From the NCBI GenBank assembly GCA_002728035.1, contig PBUZ01000010.1, positions 1 through 18,506 on the forward strand: a stretch of 18,506 nt of DNA, in the 5' to 3' direction. Both the position numbers and the translations under genes were made by a program. Below the pieces are notes generated by a model. The model ran no database searches. It worked only from the letters and a program-made list of their open reading frames with translations, and was not told the DNA's origin. The stretch's first letter is position 1. Each line of letters starts with the position of its first letter. The stretch is from Methanobacteriota archaeon. Its GTDB lineage: Archaea > Thermoplasmatota > Poseidoniia > Poseidoniales > Poseidoniaceae. This document shows positions 1-8,339 of the stretch, piece after piece.

Positions 1-373
1 CTTCCTCTATGCGGCGATGATCATTCTGGTCATCAAGTGGTGGGACGTCACCCACACCATGCACTTCCACTCCGCCACCCATGACGGCTATGGCGTGTCG
101 ATTGGCACGTTTGTCATGGCCATTGAGGCCTTCCTGCTCACGATGTACGTCCCTTCCTGCCACGCCCTGCGCCACTTGGCCGGCGGCATGCTCGACCGAT
201 GGACCACCGGCATCAGCCGGGTTCGTGGCGTTCTCTTCGAAAAAATCAGCGTGCTGAACCGCTCCCACGGGTTCTGGTTCTGGACATCCCTGACCTTCGT
301 GTTCCTCGGAGACCTTTGGGTCTTGGCGGTGGCAGAAGGACGTTTGAGCGACATGGTGCTCTTTGTTGTGTGA
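1..373 (+). CDS. Succinate dehydrogenase membrane anchor (cytochrome b-type subunit), 3' part
   Basis: Open at the left edge: the reading frame runs in from base 2 with no need for a start, so the N-terminus lies outside the window and the ATG at 17 is probably internal. About 123 residues are visible. They hold the end of one hydrophobic segment, a second TM segment (around nt 90-165) and a third near the C-terminus (around nt 265-340). A Cys-His-Ala-Leu-Arg-His motif at the end of the second segment offers candidate haem-ligand histidines. The role would be to anchor SdhAB to the membrane and pass electrons to the quinone. The assignment rests mainly on the gene lying 6 nt upstream of sdhA, plus hydrophobicity and the His motif, which I recall from single-subunit anchors of actinobacterial-type SDH. 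Whether this is SdhC, SdhD or a fused five-helix anchor cannot be decided from a fragment. Confidence 0.72.
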   Translation, partial: FLYAAMIILVIKWWDVTHTMHFHSATHDGYGVSIGTFVMAIEAFLLTMYVPSCHALRHLAGGMLDRWTTGISRVRGVLFEKISVLNRSHGFWFWTSLTFVFLGDLWVLAVAEGRLSDMVLFVV

Positions 374-379
374 GGTGAG

Positions 380-2236
380 ATGATGAGCGAGAAGATTACC
401 GAACACGAATACGACGTCATTGTCATCGGTGCTGGCGGTGCAGGTCTCCGTGCCGCCATTGAGGCAGCCCGTAGCGGCGCTAAGACCGCCATCATCACCA
501 AGTCTCTGCTGGGCAAGGCTCACACCGTCATGGCCGAAGGTGGGTGCGCCGCTGCCTTGCAGAACGCTGACCCCCGAGACGGTTGGAAAGTGCACTTCCA
601 CGACACGATGAAGGGCAGCAAGTGGCTTGCCAACTGGCGCATGGCGGAGTTCCACGCCAAAGAAGCGCCTGACCGCGTCCGAGAACTCGAGCAGTGGGGT
701 GCTGTGTTTGACCGTACCCCAAAGAACCTCATCAATCAGCGTAACTTCGGTGGACACACCTTCCCACGCTTGGCCCACGTTGGCGACGCAACGGGCCTCG
801 AGATCATCCGCACGTTGCAAGAACGCGGCATCCACGAAGGCATTGACATCTTCATGGAATACACGGTTCGCAGCCTCTTGAAGGAAGGCGACCGCGTGAC
901 TGGATGCGTGGCTTACACCCGTGTGGACGGTGAATTCCACGCCTTTTCGGCCAAGTCGGTCGTCCTCGCCACGGGCGGCATTACCCGCTGTTGGTCCGTC
1001 TGTTCAGGTTCTTGGGAATACACCGGTGACGGGCATGCCCTCGCCCTGTGGGCTGGTGCTGAACTCCGCGACATGGAATTCGTTCAATTCCACCCCACCG
1101 GTATGGTCTGGCCGCCCTCCGTTCGTGGTATTCTCGTGACCGAAGGCGTTCGTGGCGAAGGTGGCCGTCTCACCAACAGCGAAGGCAGTCGCTTCATGTT
1201 TGATTACGTCCCTGAAATGTTTGCTGGCGACCACGCCGACACCATCGAAGAAGCCGACCAGTGGGTCGAAGAAGTGGTCAGTGGAAAACTCGCGACGGTT
1301 CGTCGACCTCCAGAACTTTTGACCCGAGACGTGGTGGCCAAAGCCATCAATTCCGAAGTGAAGGCGGGCCGTGGCTCACCCCACGGCGGAGCCTTCCTCG
1401 ACATCTCTCATCGTGGTGAAGAAGCGATCCTCAAGAAACTCCCGTCCATGCACCATCAATTCAAGGAACTTGCAGGCGTCGACATCAGCAAAGAGCCCAT
1501 GGAAGTCGGGCCAACCGCTCACTATGTGATGGGTGGCGTTCGCGTGGACGCAGAATCTCAGGAAACCACCGTACCTGGGCTCTTCGCCTGTGGCGAGGTC
1601 GCTTCGGGACTTCACGGTGCCAACCGCTTGGGCGGCAACTCACTTTCCGACCTCATCGTGTTTGGGAAGCGGGCCGGCGAATTCGCAGCCAAGCGAGCCA
1701 AGGATTTGGCGCAACCAGCCATCGATGATGCGCAAGTCGAGGTCGCCATCGCTGACATGCTCGCTCCGCTCCAGCGAGACGGAGGAGAGAACCCCGGCCT
1801 CATTTACGACGAGATGCGCGACATGATGCAAGCCAAGGTGGGCATCATTCGGACAAAATCCGAACTCGAGGAAGCCCTTGAGGACATCAAGGGGTTCAAG
1901 GAGCGTGCCATGGCATGTTCTCCTGGAACCTCACGGAAGTACAATTCCGGCTGGCATCAAGCACTTGACCTCATCAACATGGCCGATGTCTCGCATGCTG
2001 CAACGCTGGCAGCCATCACACGGGAAGAAAGCCGTGGCGGCCATACCCGAGATGATTTCCCAACACCAGAGGACGAGTACTGGGGCAAGACCCTGAACAT
2101 CATTTGGATGGAAGACGGTGAAATCAAGATCAAGCAAGAGCCCGTAGAAGAAATGCGAGGCGACCTCCAAGACGCCCTCAAGGAAGTCAAGGCGATGATC
2201 GCCGAACGCGCCGCAGAAGCGGGAGGTGGAAACTGA
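380..2236 (+). CDS. sdhA: Succinate dehydrogenase flavoprotein subunit SdhA
   Basis: Oxidises succinate to fumarate and passes electrons to the SdhB iron-sulfur clusters (TCA cycle, complex II, cytoplasmic face). It has 618 residues, normal for the family. Visible motifs: the FAD dinucleotide-binding GAGGAG at about 17-22; a His at about 48 in a KAHTVMAEGG context, the position of the covalent FAD histidine; QFHPTG with His238; TEGVRGEGG (Thr254, Glu255); Arg316 in LTRD, the catalytic arginine position; HYVMGG with His381; and NRLGGNSLSD with Arg416, a dicarboxylate ligand. All key residues are present, so it should be active. The start is ATG 380 or ATG 383. A GAGGTGAG element lies immediately upstream and fits 383 slightly better. 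The upstream anchor gene ends 6 nt earlier and the stop overlaps the sdhB start by one base, so the genes are surely co-transcribed. The segment RNFGGH-x2-PRLAHVGD resembles actinobacterial SdhA. Confidence 0.96.
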   Translation: MMSEKITEHEYDVIVIGAGGAGLRAAIEAARSGAKTAIITKSLLGKAHTVMAEGGCAAALQNADPRDGWKVHFHDTMKGSKWLANWRMAEFHAKEAPDRVRELEQWGAVFDRTPKNLINQRNFGGHTFPRLAHVGDATGLEIIRTLQERGIHEGIDIFMEYTVRSLLKEGDRVTGCVAYTRVDGEFHAFSAKSVVLATGGITRCWSVCSGSWEYTGDGHALALWAGAELRDMEFVQFHPTGMVWPPSVRGILVTEGVRGEGGRLTNSEGSRFMFDYVPEMFAGDHADTIEEADQWVEEVVSGKLATVRRPPELLTRDVVAKAINSEVKAGRGSPHGGAFLDISHRGEEAILKKLPSMHHQFKELAGVDISKEPMEVGPTAHYVMGGVRVDAESQETTVPGLFACGEVASGLHGANRLGGNSLSDLIVFGKRAGEFAAKRAKDLAQPAIDDAQVEVAIADMLAPLQRDGGENPGLIYDEMRDMMQAKVGIIRTKSELEEALEDIKGFKERAMACSPGTSRKYNSGWHQALDLINMADVSHAATLAAITREESRGGHTRDDFPTPEDEYWGKTLNIIWMEDGEIKIKQEPVEEMRGDLQDALKEVKAMIAERAAEAGGGN

Positions 2237-3003
2237 TGTCCCTCAAAGGAACCAAGCAATCGTTCAACATCCTTCGTGGTGAAGGCGATGAAGCCCAACT
2301 TGAAGCCTACGAACTCGAACTTGACGAAGGCATGGTGGTGTTGGATTGCGTGCACCGCATTCAGCATGAACAAGAGCCCGACATGGCCGTCCGATGGAAC
2401 TGCAAAGCAGGAAAATGCGGTTCATGTTCTGCCGAAATCAACGGGCGTCCCCGATTGATGTGCATGACAAGGATGAGCGATGTGGTCGCCGAAACGCCAG
2501 CAGGCCAACCCATCGAAATCCGCCCGATGAAGACCTTTCCTCATGTGAAAGACCTGGTGAGCGACGTCAGTTGGAACTACGATGTCGCCCAGCGAATCGC
2601 CCCCATCAACGGGCCCGAAGAGATGGATTGGGAATTCAACCAAATGGAAGCGGACCGCGTCCAACACTTCCGTGAATGCATCGAGTGTTTCCTCTGCGTG
2701 AACACCTGCCACGTGTTGCGAGACCACGAATTGTTTGACGATTTCGCAGGTCCACGAAACCTCGTGCGGTTGGCTCAGTACGAAATGCACCCTCTTGACA
2801 CCGAGGACCGCGTGCCTGAAATCAAGAAGGAATTCGGCGTCGAGTACTGCAACATCACCCGATGCTGCACCGAGGTCTGTCCAGCCGGCATCCAAATCAC
2901 CGATGATGCCATCATTCAACTCAAAGAACGAGTTGTGGACCGATATTACGACCCACTGCAACGTATTTGGCGCACCTTGACACGCCAAAAGGTCCGGTAC
3001 TGA
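2236..3003 (+). CDS. sdhB: Succinate dehydrogenase iron-sulfur subunit SdhB
   Basis: Carries electrons from the SdhA flavin to the membrane quinone site through three Fe-S clusters. It has 255 residues. Cysteines for all three clusters are visible: [2Fe-2S] at Cys56, Cys61, Cys64 and Cys76; [4Fe-4S] at Cys148, Cys151, Cys154 and Cys158; and a third set at Cys205, Cys210/211 and Cys215 followed by Pro, as in the [3Fe-4S] site. The start ATG overlaps the sdhA stop (TGATG) and is preceded by a strong GGGAGGTGG ribosome binding site inside the end of sdhA, which indicates translational coupling. The C-terminal motif CNITRCCTEVCPAGI, followed by IQITDDAIIQLKERVVDR, is close to what I recall of actinobacterial SdhB rather than of the E. 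coli type. Confidence 0.96.
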   Translation: MSLKGTKQSFNILRGEGDEAQLEAYELELDEGMVVLDCVHRIQHEQEPDMAVRWNCKAGKCGSCSAEINGRPRLMCMTRMSDVVAETPAGQPIEIRPMKTFPHVKDLVSDVSWNYDVAQRIAPINGPEEMDWEFNQMEADRVQHFRECIECFLCVNTCHVLRDHELFDDFAGPRNLVRLAQYEMHPLDTEDRVPEIKKEFGVEYCNITRCCTEVCPAGIQITDDAIIQLKERVVDRYYDPLQRIWRTLTRQKVRY

Positions 3004-3011
3004 CCGAGTTG

Positions 3012-3440
3012 ATGTCGGTGAGCGAGCATACACTCGCAAAGCACCTTGCTGCAACTGGACTCGGACTCTTTTTCCTCAACGTGGGCATTGCACATTTCAC
3101 CGACCCCGCCTGGTTTGAGCCCATTGTACCGCCCGTTTTGGGCGATGCACGCTTCTGGGTGTATGCCAGCGGCGTGGCAGAAATCCTGGTTGGAGCAGGT
3201 CTTCTCGTTCCGAGAACCCGCCGTGCAGCGGGCATGGCTACAGCGGTCACGCTGGTGCTCTTGTACTGGGCCAATCTCCACATGTGGGTCAACGATGTCC
3301 CCTTGGACGGTCGTACCTTTGCCACCCACTGGCATGTGCTTCGCGGCTTGGCACAAATCGCCATGATCGCCGTGGCTTTATGGGTCGGTCATTGGATACC
3401 CCGCACATCGAACATTGACCGTGGCCAACCGTTCCCGTAA
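3012..3440 (+). CDS. DoxX-family small membrane protein
   Basis: A 142-residue membrane protein with four predicted hydrophobic segments: after the N-terminal SEHTLAKHL, around the Val-Tyr-Ala-Ser-Gly segment, around the Val-Thr-Leu-Val-Leu-Leu-Tyr segment, and near the C-terminus. The motif GIAHFTDPAWFEPIVP followed by a second helix with GVAEILVGAGLL is typical of the DoxX/DoxD-like family, whose members are linked to thiosulfate:quinone oxidoreductase or to poorly defined redox roles. The substrate cannot be told from sequence. The ATG at 3012 is preferred over an in-frame TTG at 2967 that would overlap sdhB; it lies 8 nt after the sdhB stop. Position suggests co-transcription with SDH, which may hint at a quinone-related role, but that is inference. 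It ends 20 nt before the convergent gene on the other strand. Confidence 0.8.
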   Translation: MSVSEHTLAKHLAATGLGLFFLNVGIAHFTDPAWFEPIVPPVLGDARFWVYASGVAEILVGAGLLVPRTRRAAGMATAVTLVLLYWANLHMWVNDVPLDGRTFATHWHVLRGLAQIAMIAVALWVGHWIPRTSNIDRGQPFP

Positions 3441-3460
3441 CGAACGTGTGGCGAAGTCGG

Positions 3461-4351
3461 TCAGGAGCGAGCGTCAAGCCACTCCCGAATCCACGGTTCA
3501 CCGTTCGCATCAAGTTCCAACGAAGGGTGGGCGAGTGGACGCACGATGACCAAGATGTCCAGTTCCCCACCCCAGTCAGCAACGCTCGCAACCACGACAT
3601 CGCCTACTTTGGTTCCTTTTGCATCAACACCAAAGGCCGTTGATTTGACATCGTATCTTCGAAATTCCACTTCTTGAGTCGCATCGGATGCCACCCGTAT
3701 GTCAAGGGTTGAGGGGGCTGCAACAGGGTCAAGGAGGACCTCCTCTGAGTTCAACCGTACAAACGGAACCTCTTCATCCAACAATTCAATCGCCTGATGC
3801 ATCCGTGAAGTCTCCATGTTCAAGACCGAAGCCATCGTCATCGCCGTCCACTCTGCACCAACGACGCCTGGCTGGTGGGGCAAGCGCATGGAAATGGACT
3901 GAAGGATCACCACATCAGTGGTGAACCACGTGTATTGCTGGCTCGCAGGATAAACGGGAGCGTTTGGGTTTTCGGTGAACAATGGCTGACCCCAAGCCTC
4001 TGGGCTCACAGGCTCTTCAACGGGAACTGCACCGGTGGCACCCAAGCACAACACGGCGACTCCCAAAGCCATCAGCCGTGGCGTTCGGTGCACACCCCAA
4101 TCCACCCTCGCTGCTGGACTGGCCACCGAAAGAAGGAGCAAGAGAGGAAGCACCAACAGGGCTCCTCCCGGAAGCACCCAGATCAATACCGAGAAAGCAA
4201 GAGCCATGCGTACACCGTTTTGTCCAACAGGATCGAGCCAATGCACGTCTTTTTGGGACTGTCGACGATGAGAGAAGTGCAAGGCCAATGCTCCACCCGC
4301 AAGCGGTGCAAAGGATTGGAGCAGACCTTGCCACACCATGAACAACGCCAT
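3461..4351 (-). CDS. Unrecognised multi-TM membrane protein with C-terminal soluble domain
   Basis: I do not recognise a family. From the ATG at 4351 the product is 296 residues. The N-terminal third holds hydrophobic stretches (an N-terminal segment, a long Leu-rich stretch that could form one or two helices, and another starting near Met-Ala-Leu-Gly-Val-Ala-Val-Leu). The remaining roughly 190 residues are soluble, beginning with a Pro/Glu-rich linker. In that part I see no catalytic motif, and it ends in an acidic, Trp-containing tail. The frame stays open upstream to GTG 4354, GTG 4390 and TTG 4393, so the start is uncertain; a GAGGG stretch suits 4354 or 4351. The gene is divergent from the ABC exporter operon across roughly 75 nt and convergent with the DoxX gene. 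The long open frame and sensible TM layout support a real gene. A link to the ABC exporter is possible but unproven. Confidence 0.72.
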   Translation of the reverse strand: MALFMVWQGLLQSFAPLAGGALALHFSHRRQSQKDVHWLDPVGQNGVRMALAFSVLIWVLPGGALLVLPLLLLLSVASPAARVDWGVHRTPRLMALGVAVLCLGATGAVPVEEPVSPEAWGQPLFTENPNAPVYPASQQYTWFTTDVVILQSISMRLPHQPGVVGAEWTAMTMASVLNMETSRMHQAIELLDEEVPFVRLNSEEVLLDPVAAPSTLDIRVASDATQEVEFRRYDVKSTAFGVDAKGTKVGDVVVASVADWGGELDILVIVRPLAHPSLELDANGEPWIREWLDARS

Positions 4352-4425
4352 CACCTCGCCAACCCTCGGCCATAGAGGTTCGCCTTTCACCAAGATTGAT
4401 GCAAGGGTTTCACCTCCCTTGTCAC

Positions 4426-5454
4426 ATGGCGGAGGCGGTGTTGTCGTTCATCGATGCTCAGCATCGTCATCCGCTTCCCGACCCCAAGTGGTACAAGCCA
4501 TGGGACAAACGCTTGGGTCCTGGCGTGGTTGGTCTCAACCTTGACCTCTATGCTGGAAGCGTTCTTGGTTTGGTAGGACCAAACGGTGCAGGGAAGACGA
4601 CGCTGTTGCGCATGATGGCCGGTATTCTTCCCCTCCAGAAAGGCGAAGTCAAAGCACGCTTCCATTCCGACACCCTCGCCGAGGTGGGCGACCTGCGGCA
4701 ATGGGTGGGCCACATGCCTGAACAAGTTCGTTGGCAAGGACGAATGACGGTGCGGGACATCCTGATTCAACTTGCGGAAATGCGCAATGTTGACCAAACA
4801 CGTATCGATGGCTTGCTCGGCCTTGTTGGCCTTCGTGGCCGACAAGACGAGGCGTTGAACAACCTAAGTCAGGGAATGAGGCAACGGCTTTCCATCGCTG
4901 CAGCCCTGCTCGGTTCTCCCAAGGTTTTGCTGCTCGACGAGCCCTTCAACGGATTGGATCCCGTGGCATCGCAAGCCTTCACGGATCTCGTGCGACGTTT
5001 GGCGAGCAAGGGAGTGAGTGTGGTCATTTCTTCCCACATGGTGGCTCAATTGGAAGGCTTGGTGGACCGAATCGCCCTGCTGCACCGAGGACAACTCCTC
5101 GATGAAGGCCCGATGGAAGATGTTGAACGACGTTTGGACCTTGACGGGCGCTACGCCTTGAGCGGTACGGGTGAAGTTGATGCGGAACACCTCTTCCACG
5201 ACCTGGATGTTGAACTGCTTGACCTTCAGCAAGATGATTCGCATTGGTCGCTGACCTTCCGGGGCAGCCCCCTTTCCGTGCTTCAAGCCGCCATGGCCAA
5301 CGATGTAAGCATCACGTCTTGGTCACCTACACGGCCGAATCTCGTGGAGTGGTTGTGTGCGGCCACGGGCATGTCGGTGGAAGACATCTCGCTCGATGTC
5401 GCTTCTTCCGCATTGTTGCCGATGAAAACTGCCGAGGTGGGCGAAGATGAATGA
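4426..5454 (+). CDS. ABC transporter ATP-binding protein (ABC-2 exporter type)
   Basis: This is the ATPase that powers the neighbouring permease. Counting from ATG 4426 (342 residues): Walker A GPNGAGKTT at 51-59, Q-loop region VGHMPEQ near 95, signature LSQGM at 147-151, Walker B VLLLDEP at 167-173 and H-loop His204 in SSHM. All nucleotide-handling residues are present. Roughly 100 residues after the ATPase core form an extra C-terminal domain, as in many DrrA/NosF/CcmA-like exporters. The start is uncertain. ATG 4399, ATG 4426 and GTG 4438 are all in frame and none has a convincing Shine-Dalgarno at normal spacing, so the mRNA may be leaderless. The stop overlaps the permease start by 8 nt (ATGAATGA), a clear sign of coupling. 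The substrate is unknown. Confidence 0.92.
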   Translation: MAEAVLSFIDAQHRHPLPDPKWYKPWDKRLGPGVVGLNLDLYAGSVLGLVGPNGAGKTTLLRMMAGILPLQKGEVKARFHSDTLAEVGDLRQWVGHMPEQVRWQGRMTVRDILIQLAEMRNVDQTRIDGLLGLVGLRGRQDEALNNLSQGMRQRLSIAAALLGSPKVLLLDEPFNGLDPVASQAFTDLVRRLASKGVSVVISSHMVAQLEGLVDRIALLHRGQLLDEGPMEDVERRLDLDGRYALSGTGEVDAEHLFHDLDVELLDLQQDDSHWSLTFRGSPLSVLQAAMANDVSITSWSPTRPNLVEWLCAATGMSVEDISLDVASSALLPMKTAEVGEDE

Positions 5455-6277
5455 CCTCAAGCGCATCTTTAACGTCGCACGACGTATCCGAAACGAGCGC
5501 CTTTCTGGAATACGATTGAAGGTCATGCTCCCGATTCTCATCCTGTTCTTACCTGGACTTGCTTGGGGGTTCTCCGAGCCAGATATCATCCTGCCCGGTG
5601 GACATCAACCCTCAAACGCCATGGAAGTGCTGTTCTATGCCTCTCTGGGCGTGGTGCTCGGTGCCACCATGTGCGCCGTGCTCATGGCCTTTGATGGTGT
5701 GAGTCGGGACCGAGCCAGTGGAATGCTCGAAGTCCAATTGGCCCAACCCATGCCTCGAAACCATCAAGCCTCTGCCCTCATCCTCGGCCATACACAAAGC
5801 ATCCTCATTCCGGTCTATGCCCTACTCTTCGCATGCCTTGGTGTGGTTCGCTTGCGTATGGGAGAATGGCCCTCGTTGCAAGAGACGGTTGTCTACATGC
5901 TCTCGACCGGACTGGTGGTGCTCTGGTACACCTTGTTTGCGCTGCTGGCATCAACCACAGCACGGGAACAGGGCACCGCCATTGCCTTCGGTGTTGGTGT
6001 ATGGTTCTTATTCACCTTCCTGTGGGTGTTGGTGACCTCCATGGTGGCCTACGCCTCTGGTGTACCGGTCGGTGAAGCCAACGATGCCTCATGGGTGGCG
6101 TTGGAAGGCATGCTGGACCTGCTCTCACCCAACGGTGTGTATCATCACCTTCTCGAGACGCAGTTGCCAAGTGTTGACCGTGGTGTTGCTGCATGGCAAG
6201 TATGGATAGGGGCTGTCTTGTGGACGGTTGTACCCTGGTGGGCCCTCCACAAGCGTATGGAAGCGCTTGTACCTTGA
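5447..6277 (+). CDS. ABC-2 type permease (NosY-like)
   Basis: The membrane partner of the upstream ATPase. It has 276 residues with about six hydrophobic segments, the first starting after a basic N-terminus (KRIFNVARRIRNERLSGIR). Between TM2 and TM3 lies the segment SRDRASGMLEVQLAQPMPR, which matches the coupling-loop pattern of ABC-2/NosY permeases (roughly E-x2-SGTLELLLSQPxSR). Several TM helices follow and the protein ends in a short cytoplasmic tail after a Trp-rich last helix. The start overlaps the ATPase stop and has GAGGTGGG 6 nt upstream. The next gene, a secreted anchored protein, starts 19 nt downstream. The transported molecule cannot be inferred; nos-cluster genes are absent here, so a denitrification role is not supported. 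Confidence 0.88.
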   Translation: MNDLKRIFNVARRIRNERLSGIRLKVMLPILILFLPGLAWGFSEPDIILPGGHQPSNAMEVLFYASLGVVLGATMCAVLMAFDGVSRDRASGMLEVQLAQPMPRNHQASALILGHTQSILIPVYALLFACLGVVRLRMGEWPSLQETVVYMLSTGLVVLWYTLFALLASTTAREQGTAIAFGVGVWFLFTFLWVLVTSMVAYASGVPVGEANDASWVALEGMLDLLSPNGVYHHLLETQLPSVDRGVAAWQVWIGAVLWTVVPWWALHKRMEALVP

Positions 6278-6296
6278 TGATTACAGGCAATTCTTC

Positions 6297-8291
6297 ATGA
6301 AGGCGAAGGCACACCGCTTTACCATGACACGCCGCACGAACTTCGCCATGTTCACATCGCTCGGCCTCGCCCTTCTCCTGCTGGGTGTAACCTCCGCGCC
6401 CGTCATGACCGCCTTTGAGGACACAGAAACACAAGTCTTCCCCACCGAAGGTCGTCAATCGAGTTTGGATGAACAAATCGACTGCTCAGGCTACACCTTC
6501 GAAGACCTCTTCGAATACGATTTTGCCCTGTTTGAACTCAACATCCTCGACGATTGGGCCACAGGTGACATGTACGCCAATGCTTGGGTGAACGGCTCAA
6601 ACTCGGCCATCGTTCGAGACAACCTCGACGGTTTGTTTGATACGCTTCCTGGCGGCGACAATGATTGGATCAGCACCGATGAGCGTGATGCCGTCCGCAG
6701 CATTGGGCCAAAGTGCATCACCGATATGGAAACTCGCTTGGGCATGAAAGAAGGTGTCCCCCACTCCGGAGACGTGGACTGGAATGATTTCGAGTTCGTC
6801 GAAGAGGGTATCGGCCTCGATGAAGTGAACTTGGTGCCAGAAAGCCATCCCGACGCTCGTGATTGTCAAAACGCTGGGAAATCTCTCGACTGCAAGGAAG
6901 TCCCCACATCCACCACGGACGACATGGAGATCAGCCTCTTTGTCGCCGATGGAGAAACGAGCAATGTTCGTTGGGATCAATTGCCGACTGAAGGCGTTTC
7001 AAATTTCACGCTGGCTATGAACATCACCAACATGAGCGATGCTGCCCTTGTGGTCACGTTCCCCGTTCTTCAAGGCCTTCGAATCTACGATTTCCGTGTC
7101 GTTGACAACCAACCCGAAAGCGGACAAACTTGCGACCACATCGGTGAACCGTCGTTCACGTACCTTACCAGTGGCGCCCTGCGCGTCACCCAACTCGTCT
7201 CCTTTGACCGCACGCAATGGGATTTGGAGTGCGCCATGTTCATGGATTTCACAACAGAAGAACCCGTCGGCAATGAACCTCCAGAATGGACCTCCACGGC
7301 TCCGGCCAACAACACCAAGATTCCAACTCAAGGAACGGGCACCTGGATGTTCGTCGACAAAGCGACGGGCAGTGCATGGGCTACCGACGATGACGGATGG
7401 GCACTCAATTGCACCTTTGACGAGGCAGGCTGGAGTGTTTCCAAGAACGTGATTGGTGATTTCCTCGTCACCCAACCTGCGGGTGCCAGCCAAGCCACGG
7501 CCACCTGTACCGCCGATGATCCTCTCAACCAGCGCAATGAGAACGACACCCGCACCTGGGTCTTTGGTACACTTTTCACCGCCACTGGAACCGTCGATGC
7601 CGATGGGAAAAATGCCGTCATGAGCATCCAACCCGGTGGATTAGTCACCGATTTCATCATCAACGCCCAAGCCGTTCAGAATGGACAACTCGGTAAGGCA
7701 GGGGACGATGTCGCCGTTTCAGGGGCCTCATCCACCGATGCCATCGTCTCGCTGAACAACATCCGTCCGGGTTCGTTTGAACTCGTGGTGACCGCTCAGG
7801 CGGCCAACATGCTGGATTACAGCACGAACATCGATTTCGGATTGGTGAAGCCCAATTCTCCGCCAACCGTGTCTGTAGCCGTCAATTTCAACGGTGAAAA
7901 CGCCACATGGGACGACAGCGGGTACAAATTCGAAATGTACGGCTTGGTCTCGGACCCCGATCTCGAAGTTGTGACCTTGCGTTTGACCATCTGCGGAGAA
8001 GATTACCAAGGATTCAACATCAACGGCATCAACTGGAATGTCGAGGTTTCCACCGCCATCTGTGCCGCCTACGGACTCACGGATTACAACGTCACCATCA
8101 CGGCAACCGATGAATCAGGGGAAGATACTCCATTGTTTGTTGAAATCAACCCACCTGTGCTCGATAACGTACCCGTTGACCCTTCGACGCCAACGGTTGT
8201 TGAGGACGAACCGCTACCCTCCATCTCTTTGCTCGCCACGCTTTCGATGCTTGGCGCTGCTGTGTTGCTTCGCCGTAAGGACGAGGAATAA
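6297..8291 (+). CDS. Secreted, C-terminally membrane-anchored surface protein (unknown function)
   Basis: A 664-residue protein from ATG 6297. It has a signal peptide: a basic n-region with Lys and Arg up to residue 13, then a hydrophobic core at about 15-38. A TTG/GTG start further upstream would overlap the permease and displace the signal peptide. The mature part is acidic, rich in N-x-S/T sequons (for example NGS, NFT, NIT, NMS, NCT, NAT, NVT) and has scattered Cys pairs. Residues of about 333-420 and 520-620 look like beta-rich Ig/PKD-type modules (the latter starts NSPPTVSV). The last 25 residues are a Pro-Ser stretch, a hydrophobic helix and RRKDEE, a sortase-like or simple anchor tail. 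No enzyme motif is seen. It sits 19 nt after the ABC permease, so it could be a partner or cargo of the exporter. There is no clear ribosome binding site. Confidence 0.85.
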   Translation: MKAKAHRFTMTRRTNFAMFTSLGLALLLLGVTSAPVMTAFEDTETQVFPTEGRQSSLDEQIDCSGYTFEDLFEYDFALFELNILDDWATGDMYANAWVNGSNSAIVRDNLDGLFDTLPGGDNDWISTDERDAVRSIGPKCITDMETRLGMKEGVPHSGDVDWNDFEFVEEGIGLDEVNLVPESHPDARDCQNAGKSLDCKEVPTSTTDDMEISLFVADGETSNVRWDQLPTEGVSNFTLAMNITNMSDAALVVTFPVLQGLRIYDFRVVDNQPESGQTCDHIGEPSFTYLTSGALRVTQLVSFDRTQWDLECAMFMDFTTEEPVGNEPPEWTSTAPANNTKIPTQGTGTWMFVDKATGSAWATDDDGWALNCTFDEAGWSVSKNVIGDFLVTQPAGASQATATCTADDPLNQRNENDTRTWVFGTLFTATGTVDADGKNAVMSIQPGGLVTDFIINAQAVQNGQLGKAGDDVAVSGASSTDAIVSLNNIRPGSFELVVTAQAANMLDYSTNIDFGLVKPNSPPTVSVAVNFNGENATWDDSGYKFEMYGLVSDPDLEVVTLRLTICGEDYQGFNINGINWNVEVSTAICAAYGLTDYNVTITATDESGEDTPLFVEINPPVLDNVPVDPSTPTVVEDEPLPSISLLATLSMLGAAVLLRRKDEE

Positions 8292-8339
8292 ACCGACAAC
8301 ACCAAAAAGCGATGCTCGCAGGAACGCTTGGGCCTTCAT

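Noticed and set aside
2422..3054. A 210-codon minus-strand frame opposite sdhB
   Set aside because: sdhB with all cluster cysteines occupies the other strand; the antisense frame has no motif.
4426..6277. nosFY nitrous oxide reductase transporter genes
   Set aside because: The permease coupling loop is NosY-like, but no nosZ, nosD or nosL lies nearby and the next gene is a surface protein. The family-level call ABC-2 is as far as the sequence goes.
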